Shown here: positions 7,829 through 18,000 of the stretch, piece after piece
How positions within the stretch are numbered: position 1 is the stretch's first letter
Layout: the number at the start of each line of letters is the position of its first letter
NCBI RefSeq assembly: GCF_019134595.1
Contig: NZ_CP077770.1
Span: forward strand, 1,012,001-1,076,000
Direction: 5' to 3'
Origin: Pseudoalteromonas shioyasakiensis
GTDB lineage: Bacteria > Pseudomonadota > Gammaproteobacteria > Enterobacterales > Alteromonadaceae
DNA: 64,000 bases
The notes under the pieces: model-generated
What the model saw: only the letters and a program-made list of their open reading frames with translations
What the model was told of the DNA's origin: nothing
Database searches by the model: none
Translations under genes and position numbers: made by a program

Positions 7829-10614
7829 TAATTTTCGTTTTCTTGTTCGGCTTTTTTAATTTGTTCTTTTAAGAACTGTGCTACTTTAGAGTATTCAATT
7901 TCATAACTATCACGCAGTTCAATTAAATCATCACTCGTAGGTGGTTGTTCTTTATCTTTGCAACGCTCCTCAAATTCAGCTGCTAGTTCCGCAACTTTCA
8001 TTGCACCAATCGTTTTTGAGATTGACTTGAGCTGATGGCAAGCTGATGTAATCGCTTCTACATCTTGCTCGATAACACCATTGTTGACTTCTTTACTTAG
8101 CTGATTGCTTTGCTCTAAGTACATTTTAAAGAAGCGTAATTTCTTATTTTCGTCATTACCGACATAATCAGCCAGTTGATTCATATCAATTGGTGCTGCT
8201 GGTCTTTTAACTTCGAGCTTAGTTGCTTCAGGATTGGTTTTGTAAGCACACTTATGCAATGTTGCTTCTAGTACATTTAGTTCAACTGGCTTGGTGATGT
8301 AATCATTCATTCCTATGCTTAAACAGCGCTCTTTTTCACCTTTAAGGGCATTGGCGGTGATAGCAATCACATAAGGTTGAGCATTAATATCTTCAAGCTG
8401 CGAGGCCTCATTACGAATTTTTTCGACCATATCGTAGCCAGACATTTTTGGCATATGTAAGTCGGTAAGGATAATTGAGTGTTTACCTTCTCGCCAAGCT
8501 TCTAGGCCTTTTTCACCATTTTCAGCCAATTCAACACCGTAACCTAATAGGTGGAGCTGATCGGTTAACACTTGCTGATTTAGTACATTGTCTTCAACAA
8601 GTAATACTAATTTGTTTTCTTCGCGGGCTTTATCGACGCTCAGGTAGTCGTTAAATGACTTAGTAGAGGTAATCTGTTTTGGCTTGTGTAAACCGGCTGC
8701 CACAAGTAGCGACATCATAAAGTTAGACTTACAAAGCGGTGATGCATTTAGGTAGAAAATATTCTTATGATTAATAGCTGCTTCATCGAGCTTACTAAGC
8801 ACTATAACTTGTTGTTTATTGTCTTCTAGAGTGTACAGTAGACGGCGCAAGATATAGTTAATATCTTCCATGCTTTCGATACCATCTAACACCCAAATTA
8901 TATCTTTTTTATCTTGCTCAGCTTCTATTAAATCGCTGCTGTCAGCAATAATAGGCGTTGCTCCCATAAATGATAGATAACGAGTTAGTATCTTTTTACG
9001 ACCATCGTGGTTAGTTACAACAACAACCCGTTGGCTTTTCATTACCTGTTTATGGGCATATTCCACTTTACCTTGTGTACTAAAAGGCAATTCGACAACA
9101 AATTCACTACCAATACCTAAGTCACTTGTTACAGAAATGGTGCCTAGCATTAGCTCTGTTAAGCTTTTACAAATCGATAAACCTAAACCTGTTCCGCCAT
9201 ATTCACGGGTGATAGAGCCTTCTGCCTGAATGAATGGATTAAAGATTTCACGAAGCTGCGCTTGCGTCATACCTTTACCGTTATCTAATACGCTAAAACG
9301 TAAGGTGTAGTGATCAGTGGTGTTTTGGGCTACCTCTACTGAGATCCTTACAAAGCCTTTATGTTTTTCGTCTGTACTGGTGAACTTAATTGCATTACTG
9401 CATAGGTTGTAAAGTACTTGACGCACACGCACTGTATCACCAATCAAATTGGTCGGAATATCTGGCGCAATAGCGAGCTCTAATTCAAGGTCACGCTTTT
9501 TGGCAACAGATGATAAAACGCGAGCGACTTCTTCAATGGTGTCTGACACTGAGAAAGGAATATTATCGATGTTTAATTTACCCGCTTCGATTTTCGAAAA
9601 GTCGAGAATGTCATCTAATATGCCTAATAAAGAAAATGCAGAATCACGAATAATTGTACTTAATCTGTGCTGTGCACCATCAAGCTCAGTTTGGCGAAGT
9701 AAGTCAATAGTGCCGATAACCCCGTTCATAGGGGTACGAATTTCATGGCTCATGGTTGCTAAGAAAGTCGTTTTAGTTTCGTTTGCCTGCTCGGCTTTCA
9801 AAGTTGCTTGCTCAAGTGCGATTGTTCGATTATGTACTTCATTTTCTAGACCGCTTTGAAGCTTCTGTAAATCAGCCTGTGCAGCTTTGTTTTCTGTAAT
9901 GGCTGATTGCACTTTGTTGAGTAGCAAATTGATATGTTTGGCTACAGAGCTTAATCCAAAGTCTAATTCTTCGGTAACATGGGATTGGTAATCTGCATTT
10001 TCTGTAATTGCCCTTAGTTCTTTGCTCAAAGAGTTACTGCTTTTGCTAAATCGTTTATTAATAAAAATACTTAGCGCAAAGGATAAAATAATTAAGGCTA
10101 GAAGAGTTAAAACAGCAAGGCCGATTGAAACTATTGATGATTCTGCTATTGGCTGCTCAATTGGGTGTTGTTTTACAATAAGCTCGCCAACAGGTTGATC
10201 ATTAAATTCTAGAACGGTGTGAATAAGTGAGCTTTGTTCTAGTTGCTGGGTTACTTTACTTGGTTCTATGAGCGCTTTGTTATTAGCATAAACCAGTGAA
10301 ACGTTACCATTGAATTCGTATCTATATAAGTAGTAATCAAAGCCACTTTCAAGAAGTAATGCTAAATCTAAAACTTCCTTTACTTTATCTTGGCCAGGCA
10401 TAGTCAATGCGCTAACAAGTGGGGATGTGAGTTGAGTTGAAAGCTGTTGAGCTGTTAATTGAGGCTGTTCTATCTTTTGTGGTGTATTACTGGTTGGATA
10501 AAAAGAGTAAGAAACAACCGCAAGCAGGGCGATGACAAGGTTCGTGATAATAAAAAGCGGTAATAAGCCTTTTACTGGTGAATTCGATTTACTTGGCATT
10601 TTTTTATCCAACAA
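7828..10614 (-). CDS. Hybrid sensor histidine kinase with receiver and HPt domains
   Basis: A 928-residue inner-membrane protein. There is a transmembrane helix near 16-38, a periplasmic sensor region to about 160, a second helix at about 163-187, then a linker and coiled coil (about 240-285). The HisKA domain carries His290 in MSHEIRTPMNG, and the HATPase (about 395-515) has N and G boxes ending in GGTGLGLSICK. Residues about 535-650 look like a degenerate receiver-like segment without a clear phospho-acceptor. A canonical receiver has Asp718 in LTDLHMPKMSG, and a C-terminal HPt has His860 in CHQLKSISKTIGAM. The architecture is BarA/TorS-like, but the sensor region is not recognised, so no symbol is given. 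The stop codon lies inside the shared terminator. Confidence 0.85.
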   Translation of the reverse strand: MLDKKMPSKSNSPVKGLLPLFIITNLVIALLAVVSYSFYPTSNTPQKIEQPQLTAQQLSTQLTSPLVSALTMPGQDKVKEVLDLALLLESGFDYYLYRYEFNGNVSLVYANNKALIEPSKVTQQLEQSSLIHTVLEFNDQPVGELIVKQHPIEQPIAESSIVSIGLAVLTLLALIILSFALSIFINKRFSKSSNSLSKELRAITENADYQSHVTEELDFGLSSVAKHINLLLNKVQSAITENKAAQADLQKLQSGLENEVHNRTIALEQATLKAEQANETKTTFLATMSHEIRTPMNGVIGTIDLLRQTELDGAQHRLSTIIRDSAFSLLGILDDILDFSKIEAGKLNIDNIPFSVSDTIEEVARVLSSVAKKRDLELELAIAPDIPTNLIGDTVRVRQVLYNLCSNAIKFTSTDEKHKGFVRISVEVAQNTTDHYTLRFSVLDNGKGMTQAQLREIFNPFIQAEGSITREYGGTGLGLSICKSLTELMLGTISVTSDLGIGSEFVVELPFSTQGKVEYAHKQVMKSQRVVVVTNHDGRKKILTRYLSFMGATPIIADSSDLIEAEQDKKDIIWVLDGIESMEDINYILRRLLYTLEDNKQQVIVLSKLDEAAINHKNIFYLNASPLCKSNFMMSLLVAAGLHKPKQITSTKSFNDYLSVDKAREENKLVLLVEDNVLNQQVLTDQLHLLGYGVELAENGEKGLEAWREGKHSIILTDLHMPKMSGYDMVEKIRNEASQLEDINAQPYVIAITANALKGEKERCLSIGMNDYITKPVELNVLEATLHKCAYKTNPEATKLEVKRPAAPIDMNQLADYVGNDENKKLRFFKMYLEQSNQLSKEVNNGVIEQDVEAITSACHQLKSISKTIGAMKVAELAAEFEERCKDKEQPPTSDDLIELRDSYEIEYSKVAQFLKEQIKKAEQENEN

Positions 10615-10823
10615 AATTTAAACAGCGATAGAGAGCGTATTCTTATTATTAGGTAATCCTACCATCAATGAAGAAAAATTCACCACGTTTTTAACATAGG
10701 TAACTCTTTTATGATGAGGGTCAACTCAAATGGATAAACTTGCCGATTAAATAAGCTAAAAACTATTAAAAACAGCAATCTTGATTGAAAACTGTGCAAA
10801 CAGTTAGAATCCTCAAAAAAAAG

Positions 10824-10852
10824 TTGACTTGAGAAGGCAAAACCCGTTTAAT
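10824..10852 (+). promoter_or_regulatory. Promoter of the tRNA array
   Basis: A -35 box TTGACT and a -10 box TTTAAT are separated by 17 bp. They are followed by a GC-rich discriminator (CGCCGC), as seen at stringently controlled stable-RNA promoters, and the first tRNA begins 9 bp later. Confidence 0.75.
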
Positions 10853-10861
10853 ACGCCGCAC

Positions 10862-10937
10862 GCCCAGATAGCTCAGTCGGTAGAGCAGAGGATTGAAAAT
10901 CCTCGTGTCGGTGGTTCGATTCCGCCTCTGGGCACCA
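10862..10937 (+). tRNA. tRNA-Phe (GAA), copy 1
   Basis: A 76-nt cloverleaf with encoded CCA, D-arm AGCTCAGTCGG, anticodon GAA at 10895-10897 and T-loop GGTTCGATTCC. It is the first gene of a tandem Phe/Thr array. Confidence 0.97.
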
Positions 10938-11007
10938 TTATTTAATATATTGGTGTTTAATTTATGCTTTAAACATCAGTATCGTGCATAGCACACAGAT
11001 TTAGTGT

Positions 11008-11083
<76 letters not shown>

Positions 11084-11091
11084 TTTATTTT

Positions 11092-11167
11092 GCCCAGATA
11101 GCTCAGTCGGTAGAGCAGAGGATTGAAAATCCTCGTGTCGGTGGTTCGATTCCGCCTCTGGGCACCA
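11092..11167 (+). tRNA. tRNA-Phe (GAA), copy 2
   Basis: Identical over its 76 nt to the first tRNA-Phe and starting 230 bp after it, which shows tandem duplication of a Phe-Thr unit. Confidence 0.97.
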
Positions 11168-11224
11168 TTATTTGATAATCTCTTTTAAAGTGATTATAGT
11201 GCACAACGCACACGATTTTAGTGT

Positions 11225-11300
<76 letters not shown>

Positions 11301-11335
11301 TTTATTTAAACATCAAGCTTCTAGCTTTTTGTTAT

Positions 11336-11411
11336 GCCCAGATAGCTCAGTCGGTAGAGCAGAGGATTGAAAATCCTCGTGTCGGTGGTTCGATTCCGCC
11401 TCTGGGCACCA
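11336..11411 (+). tRNA. tRNA-Phe (GAA), copy 3
   Basis: A third identical tRNA-Phe, 244 bp after the second. Confidence 0.97.
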
Positions 11412-11462
11412 TTATTTATAATCACAACGTGATTAAGTGCTAAACGCACACAGGTTTGGTGT

Positions 11463-11538
<76 letters not shown>

Positions 11539-11572
11539 TTTATTTAATAGTTAGCATTTAGCTAATTGTTTT

Positions 11573-11636
11573 GCCCAGATAGCTCATTCGGTAGAGCCAT
11601 CGGGAATTGCATTGAAAATCCTTGTGGATATTCTGC
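11573..11636 (+). pseudogene. Decayed tRNA-Phe remnant
   Basis: It starts like the neighbouring tRNA-Phe genes (GCCCAGATAGCTCA) and keeps most of the D-arm plus the TTGAAAATCC anticodon region. An insertion-like change follows the D-arm, and the T-arm and acceptor 3' strand are lost. It sits where the fourth tandem Phe copy would be expected (237 bp after copy 3). It should not fold into a functional tRNA. Confidence 0.8.
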
Positions 11637-11651
11637 ATAAAACTAAATTTT

Positions 11652-11727
11652 GCCCAGATAGCTCAGTCGGTAGAGCAGAGGATTGAAAATCCTCGTGTCG
11701 GTGGTTCGATTCCGCCTCTGGGCACCA
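11652..11727 (+). tRNA. tRNA-Phe (GAA), copy 4
   Basis: A fourth intact tRNA-Phe identical to the others, only 79 bp after the start of the decayed copy. It closes the array and is followed by an intrinsic terminator. Confidence 0.97.
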
Positions 11728-11735
11728 TTGATTCA

Positions 11736-11762
11736 AAGCCTCGCAATCGCGAGGCTTTTTTG
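11736..11762 (+). terminator. Terminator of the tRNA array
   Basis: The hairpin AAGCCTCGC-AAT-GCGAGGCTT (with a short unpaired C at the loop) is followed by a run of T residues. Confidence 0.88.
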
Positions 11763-11796
11763 TTTCTGTCCCCTCCAAATCATGATTTAACATCAC

Positions 11797-12223
11797 GTAG
11801 GCGTGAAATTTAAAGAGCTATCAGCTTTCAGCCGTCAGCTATCAGATGAAAAAGTTAGCAAGTTAGAAAGGGGAAAGAGTAAAGGTACGAGTTTCGAGGC
11901 CCGAGATACGAGGTGTAGGAGGCGTTTTAACGCCGAAAAAAGAGTTATTAGATATCAGTGGTTAGAAGTCAGATTGAAAAGTGCCTACACTCAGTTTCAG
12001 ATAAATGCTCACCCGTATATGTAAATTTATTACACGCTAATAAACTCTTGTAAAAGAGAGAAGCTAGGTCAAAGTTCTGATAGCTGATAGCTGATAGCTG
12101 ATAGCTGATAGCTGATAGCTGATAGCTGATAGCTGATAGCTGATAGCTGATAGCTGATAGCTGATAGCTGATAGCTGATAGCTGATAGCTGATAGCTGAT
12201 AGCTGATAGCTGATAGCTGATAG
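11797..12223. repeat. Composite intergenic repeat, copy 1 (tRNA array to RND operon)
   Basis: There is no gene between the tRNA terminator and the efflux operon. A truncated GTAGGCGTGAAATTT motif (11797) is followed at 11818-11845 by four degenerate heptamers: CTATCAG, CTTTCAG, CCGTCAG, CTATCAG. Then comes a spacer of about 230 bp containing GGGGAAAGAGTAAAGG and TAATAAACTCTTGTA, shared in part with the copy at 18151. The element ends in a pure heptamer array of the opposite polarity (TGATAGC), so its two ends are inverted relative to each other. Nothing here looks coding. Confidence 0.75.
12078..12223. repeat. Tandem heptamer array (TGATAGC)n, about 21 units
   Basis: 146 bp of perfect 7-bp direct repeats (TGATAGC; reverse complement GCTATCA). 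In the opposite strand it gives an artificial LSAISYQ heptapeptide repeat, which is not taken as coding. It ends 139 bp before the efflux operon start. Confidence 0.97.
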
Positions 12224-12361
12224 TTTGCAACTTACCCCCATTTTCCTACCGTTCATCGCCCCCAAATGTCATGCAGTGTAATGTTATGTAAAGTCAGTTG
12301 AGCAAAACTTAACGTGGTGCTTGAATTACACTCATAAATAGATGTTTTTCAGGTTTTTAGA

Positions 12362-13768
12362 ATGAATTGGCAATACAAGCCGAGTTTATTGGCTTTAAGT
12401 GTAATTTTGCTAAGTGCATGTGCGAGCCAGCCGACTCACAATGAACGAGTTGCTGAGCTTGAGAGTGTACCAAGTGCATGGCAGCAACTTCCTTCTGGCG
12501 ACAAGGTGCTTGCTGTTAAAGATAACTGGTTGCAGCAATTACACGACCCTCAAGTTTTTACTTTAGTTGAGCAAGCATTAGCCCATAACCAAGCCATTTT
12601 ACAAGCGGGTTACGATGTCGCGATTAAAGAGCAGCAGCTTATTGCGGCTGGGGCTGATTTATGGCCAAGCCTTGATTTATCAACACGTGCGAGCCGAAGT
12701 AAAGATAACCGCCCTGTTAGTTATAACAACGCCAGCTCAGCATCATTAGAATTAAGCTACGAAGTTGATTTATGGGGCAAATTGTCGGCCTCAGAACGAC
12801 AAGCAAATCTTGAATACCTAGCTGAAAAAGCCACATTTGCGCAAAGTAAACAACAATTGGTTGCTGATGTGGTAGCGAGTTGGTTTGATGTTATTACGAA
12901 TCACAAATTACTTGAGCTATATAAGCAGCGTGAGCAAAACGCTGAGAAAAATTTAGATATTATTGAGTCAGGTTATCGCCAAGGTTTAAATGAATCGCTT
13001 GATGTTTACCTTGCTCGTAATGAGCTAAATACCGAGCGCTCGAACATTGCGGCGCAGCAAGCAACGTTAACTAAATCGATTCGCGATTTAGAGCGTTTAA
13101 CAGGCCAATACCCAACTGGCGCGTTAAGCGTTAGCGCAGATTTACCACTACTCGATAATGCTATTCCACTTGGTTTACCTTCAGAGCTTATCACTCGTAA
13201 ACCTGAGTTAATGGCAAGCTGGTATCAATTACTTAGTACCGATGCTGGGCTTGCTTATGCGCATAAACAGCGTTTTCCGAGCTTAAACCTTTCTGCATCA
13301 ATTAGTGATAGCACAGATAGAGTGAGCGACTTATTTTCGCCTTCAAGCTTAGCGTGGTCGCTGATTGGTAGTATTTCGATGCCAATTTTTGAAGGTGGTC
13401 GCTTAAAAGCCAATGAAGAACAAGCAAGGTTAAACGTTAAGCGCCAAGAGCAGGCGTATCTTGCCACACTTTACGATGCCTTTAACGACGTTGAAACAGC
13501 CATCAGTCAAGAGCAAGCGCTTAAAGTACGCTATGAAAAAACCTTAGAAGCGCAAGAAAATGCCATTACCGCAGAGGCATTAGCGTTTGAACAATATCAA
13601 AGTGGCTTGGTTACCTACACCACGGTACTCGATGCACAAGACCGTTCGTTCAATGCGCAAAGTTCGGTAATCGAACTTAAAAACCAATTAATTATCAACA
13701 GAATCAACTTACATATTGCCCTTGGTGGTGATTTTAGTGAAGCAAACAGCGAAGTAGCAGAGCAATAA
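12362..13768 (+). CDS. RND efflux outer-membrane lipoprotein (OprM/NodT type)
   Basis: A 468-residue outer-membrane channel subunit. It has a lipoprotein signal with lipobox LLSAC (Cys20), then two OEP repeats with the usual long alpha-helical segments. The first contains DLSTRASRSK and a YEVDLWGKLSASERQA stretch characteristic of the NodT/OprM family. The second contains ISMPIFEGGRLKANEEQARL. In this family three subunits form a beta-barrel/alpha-tunnel that receives substrate from the adaptor and inner-membrane pump. It is the first gene of a three-gene operon and is followed after 2 bp by the adaptor. The upstream 138 bp should hold the promoter, which I could not define. Confidence 0.9.
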   Translation: MNWQYKPSLLALSVILLSACASQPTHNERVAELESVPSAWQQLPSGDKVLAVKDNWLQQLHDPQVFTLVEQALAHNQAILQAGYDVAIKEQQLIAAGADLWPSLDLSTRASRSKDNRPVSYNNASSASLELSYEVDLWGKLSASERQANLEYLAEKATFAQSKQQLVADVVASWFDVITNHKLLELYKQREQNAEKNLDIIESGYRQGLNESLDVYLARNELNTERSNIAAQQATLTKSIRDLERLTGQYPTGALSVSADLPLLDNAIPLGLPSELITRKPELMASWYQLLSTDAGLAYAHKQRFPSLNLSASISDSTDRVSDLFSPSSLAWSLIGSISMPIFEGGRLKANEEQARLNVKRQEQAYLATLYDAFNDVETAISQEQALKVRYEKTLEAQENAITAEALAFEQYQSGLVTYTTVLDAQDRSFNAQSSVIELKNQLIINRINLHIALGGDFSEANSEVAEQ

Positions 13769-13770
13769 TC

Positions 13771-15009
13771 ATGAATAGCAAGACACGTAAAATTTTAATT
13801 CCATTGGTAGTGATCGTTGTGACGATACTGCTTGTCATGTTTATTAAAGGCAACCCGCCGCAAGCAAACCGCTTTTCTTCACCGCCAAAAGCAAAAGTGA
13901 ATGTAGCTGTTAAAACCTTAACACCAGAAACCTATCAAGTGATGATTGATAGTTTTGGTACCGTAAAGCCACGTACGCAAAGCATGCTAGTCGCACAGGC
14001 TTCAGGGCAAATTATCGAAATTAGTGAGCAATTTCGTGAAGGTGGTTTTTTCGAAAAAGGCGATGTGTTGTTGCAACTAGATGATAGAGATCACCGCGCC
14101 GAAGTAAAATCAGCACAAGCGACGTTATTAACCGCTGAGCAAAGCTTACTTGAAGAGCAAGCTCGTGGTCGCCAAGCAATTACTGATTGGGAGCGCTTAG
14201 GCAAGGGTGAACAAGCAAGTAGCCTGGTATTGCGTAAGCCACAACTTGCAGCAGCCGAGGCAAGTGTATTGTCTGCCCAAGCGACGCTTGAAAAAGCCAA
14301 ACTTGATTTAGAGCGTACAAAAATCACTGCTCCATACGCGGGGCGAGTTTTAAGCCGCAGCGTAGATTTAGGCCAAGTGGTGAGTAATAACATGGAACTT
14401 GCCACCATTTATGCGATTGACCGTGTTGAAATTCGCTTACCAATCAAAAATAAAGATTTGCCGTTCATTAACTTACCAGAGCAATTTCGTGATGGCGCTA
14501 AAAATAGCGCCGGTTCACTCGTTAAATTTAGCTCAGATCTCGTTGGCAAACAGTATTGGCAAGGTCAAGTTATACGTACCGAAGGGGCCATAGATGAAAG
14601 TGCGCAGCAGCTTTACGTGGTTGCACAAATTAATGACCCTTACAAAGCCACTTCTGCGAATCAATACCCAATTAAAATTGGTCAGTACATCAAAGCGCAA
14701 ATTACTGGCACAGCGGTTGAAAATGCCATTGTGATCCCAAACAGCGCAATTTACCAAGGCACGTACGTTTATATTGAAGAGCAAGGTGTATTGCGTCGTA
14801 AAAACATCTCACTGGCTTGGCAAAACGCTAACCAAGCCGTTGTCGCTGATGGTTTGACTGCAGGCGATAACTTGGTGATTACACCGCTTGGTCAAGTGAG
14901 CTCTGGTACACAAGTTACCGTTATGGGTAGCGAAGAGTATCAAGCGACCAGAGCAAAAGCTAAGCGCCCAAACAATCAACAGCCGCCTAAAGAGCAAGGA
15001 GCGCAATAA
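13771..15009 (+). CDS. RND efflux periplasmic adaptor (membrane fusion protein)
   Basis: A 412-residue adaptor with an N-terminal membrane anchor (residues about 8-25), then half-lipoyl, alpha-hairpin and beta-barrel modules. The lipoyl halves are visible as VAQASGQIIEISEQFREGGF and ITAPYAGRVLSRSVDLGQ. The hairpin between them (about 105-170) is rich in Ala, Glu and Gln. The C-terminal tail is proline/lysine-rich. The adaptor bridges the inner-membrane pump to the lipoprotein channel. It starts 2 bp after the channel gene, and its TAATG overlaps the pump start by one base. Confidence 0.9.
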   Translation: MNSKTRKILIPLVVIVVTILLVMFIKGNPPQANRFSSPPKAKVNVAVKTLTPETYQVMIDSFGTVKPRTQSMLVAQASGQIIEISEQFREGGFFEKGDVLLQLDDRDHRAEVKSAQATLLTAEQSLLEEQARGRQAITDWERLGKGEQASSLVLRKPQLAAAEASVLSAQATLEKAKLDLERTKITAPYAGRVLSRSVDLGQVVSNNMELATIYAIDRVEIRLPIKNKDLPFINLPEQFRDGAKNSAGSLVKFSSDLVGKQYWQGQVIRTEGAIDESAQQLYVVAQINDPYKATSANQYPIKIGQYIKAQITGTAVENAIVIPNSAIYQGTYVYIEEQGVLRRKNISLAWQNANQAVVADGLTAGDNLVITPLGQVSSGTQVTVMGSEEYQATRAKAKRPNNQQPPKEQGAQ

Positions 15010-18000
15010 TGATTGCTTGGTTTACAAAGAATCATGTTGCAGCAAACTTATTGCTGATCAGCATTTTATTAGCAGGGTTATTTAGCGTTTCGACGCAAAT
15101 ACCACTTGAGGTGTTTCCTTCATTTGAAGCTGACAGAATTAGTGTCAGTGTATCATTGCGCGGCTCTACGCCAGAAGATGTAGAAAAAGGCGTATCGATT
15201 CGTATAGAGGAAGCAGTTCAAGATCTCGAAGGTGTAAAGCGTATTACTAGTCGCTCATCTGAAGGCTCTTCTTCGGTAAGTATTGAAGTTGAGACTGGGT
15301 ATGATCCAAGAGAGCTGTTAGCTGATATTAAAAGTCGGGTTGATGCAATTAACACCTTTCCGGTCGATGCTGAAAAACCGATTGTTTCGCTTGCTGAGTG
15401 GAAGCGCGAAGTAATCGCCGTGACTGTTTCAAGTATCTATGGTGAAAAAGAAACGCTTGAATACGCCGAGACTGTACGCGATGAGCTTCTACGTTTGCCA
15501 AGTGTAACTCAAGTTGAGTTAAGCGGAGTGCGTGATTACGAAATTGCCATTGAAGTAAGTCAAGATACTTTACGCCAATACGATTTACGCTTATCGGACA
15601 TTTCTTCAGCAATTAGCAATTCAAGTACAGATGTTTCAGCTGGTAACTTAAAAACCGAAGGGGGGGATGTACTCATTCGTTCAAAAGGTCAAGCTTATCG
15701 CAAAGACGAATTTGCTAACATAGTGGTAAAAAACCAAGCTGATGGCACTATTATTCGTTTAGGTGACATAGCCCGTATTAGCGATGATTTTGAAGAAACC
15801 CCAGTGCGTACTCGATTTAATGGTAAACAAGCGGCGTTTATTGATGTGTATCGTATTGGTCCGCAAAGTGCGATTGAAGTTGCTGATGCGGTAAAAAACT
15901 ATATTACTGAGCATCAAAGCCAACTACCGGAAGGGTTTGAGTTAAGTTATTGGGATGATGACTCAGAAGTTGTAAAAAGCCGAATAGCAACGCTTACTAG
16001 TAACGCAATTCAGGGCGGGATTTTAGTCCTTGCGCTTCTCACCTTATTCTTGCGTCCTGCTATAGCATTTTGGGTATTTATTGGGATCCCTGTGTCGTTC
16101 ATGGGCGCGTTTTTAATGATGCCAATATTTGGTATCACACTTAATGTAATCAGCTTATTTGGTTTTATTTTGGTGCTAGGTATTGTTGTTGACGATGCCA
16201 TTGTGACCGGTGAAAACGTCTACACCCACCTAAAAACAGCCGAAAGTGGTGAGCAAGCCGCTATTCGTGGAACGCAAGAGGTGGCAACTCCGGTAACATT
16301 TGGTGTTCTCACGACTGTTGCGGCATTTTTACCTCTCGCTTTTATTGAAGGTGCTCGAGGCGCTATATTTGCACAAATTCCAGTAGTAGTTATTCCTGTT
16401 TTACTGTTCTCTTTGATTGAGTCTAAGTTTGTATTACCAGCACACTTAAAATACTTAAAGTTACGCCATGAAAAGGGCGAACCATCGAAACTAGAGCGCC
16501 TTCAACAGCGTTTTGCCGATGGCTTTGAACACGCAATAATGAAGTATTACCAACCATTATTGAATCTAGCTTTAAAGAATAAAATGGCTACGGTTAGCTT
16601 ATTTGTTGGGATTTTTGTAATTATTGTTACCTTGATCACAAGTGGTTGGACTAAATTTACCTTTTTCCCGCGTATTCCAAGTGAAACTGTACGTGCATCC
16701 GTAACTTTCCCTGCCGGAACACCGTTTGAAGTGACCAATAAATACGTCATTAAAATGTCAGACAAGGCAAAAGAGTTACAAGATAAATACCGCGATGAAG
16801 ACGGTCAAAGTGTGATTCTAAATATTTTGGCAACCACAGGTGGCCGTGGTGGTTCGTCAAATACCGGTAGTGTTAGATTTGAGATCATGCCAGCAGAAAA
16901 GCGTGAATCAGATATAGGCTCACGAGAACTTGCCAGCGAATGGCGTGATCTTATCGGTATTATACCGGGAGCAGAGAGTGTCACTTTCCGTGCTGAGTTT
17001 GGCCGAACATCTAGCCCTATTGATGTACAGCTAAGTGGTAGCTCAATCGACACCCTCGAAGCAGTTGCTGAAAAAGTTAAAGTACGTTTATCGACGTATC
17101 CAACTGTGTACGAAATAGCCGATAGCATGTCAGATGGTAAAGAAGAGTTGCAAATTGAGCTGACAGAGCAGGGGTTAGCGCTTGGATTAAACCGTGTTGA
17201 TGTATCGCAGCAAGTGCGTAACTCGTTCTTTGGTGCGCAGGTACAGCGCATTCAACGTGGGCGCGACGATGTGCGGGTAATGGTACGCTTACCGATTGAA
17301 GAGCGTCGCTCGGTTGCAGACTTAAAAGATATACTTATTAAAACACCTGCTGGTGGTACTGTGCCATTGTCGCATGTGGCTACTTTAGTGCCGGGGCAAA
17401 GCCCATCCTCAATTTACCGTATTGACCGCTATCGAACATTGAATGTCACAGCTGATGTTGAAAAATCAAATACCAATATGACGGTGCTGCAAGCAGACTT
17501 AAAAACCTACTTAGATGAGCTCATGGTGCAATACCCAGGTGTTGATTACACACTAGAAGGTGAAGCCAAAGAGCAGCGTGAGTCATTTGGTTCACTCGCT
17601 TGGGGCCTCGTGTTTGTATTCTTTATTATTTATGCGTTATTAGCGATACCGTTTAAATCATATTTGCAGCCATTAATTGTGATGAGTGTTATTCCGTTTG
17701 GCATGATAGGTGCGGTAATGGGTCACTGGGTAATGGGCATGGAGTTAACCATTATGAGCTTGCTTGGCATGTTAGCCTTGATAGGTGTTGTAGTGAATGA
17801 CTCATTGGTATTGGTTGATTTTATCAATAAGAAGCGTGAAGAGGGCGGCGATTTACTTGAAACCGTTAAGCTTGCCGGTGCGGCACGTTTTCGCCCAGTA
17901 ATGCTAACCAGTTTAACCACCTTTATTGGCTTAATGCCGCTGTTATTTGAAAAAGCAACGCAAGCACAATTCCTTATTCCAATGGCGGTAAGCCTTGGCT

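Noticed and set aside
7828..10614. Naming the hybrid kinase BarA
   Set aside because: The domain order fits, but the periplasmic part and gene neighbourhood do not identify it.
11622..11813. Open frames over the last tRNA-Phe on both strands
   Set aside because: They translate tRNA sequence and its terminator.
12078..12223. CRISPR array
   Set aside because: The repeats are contiguous 7-mers with no spacers, and there are no cas genes in the window.
11969..12265. Minus-strand open frame with a repeated LSAISYQ heptapeptide
   Set aside because: It is only the translation of the 7-bp tandem array (three units make 21 bases). A similar frame appears over the array at 18338. No start context or homologue is evident.
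13006..17251. Several antisense frames of 60-150 codons inside the efflux operon
   Set aside because: They are shadows of strongly supported genes on the other strand.
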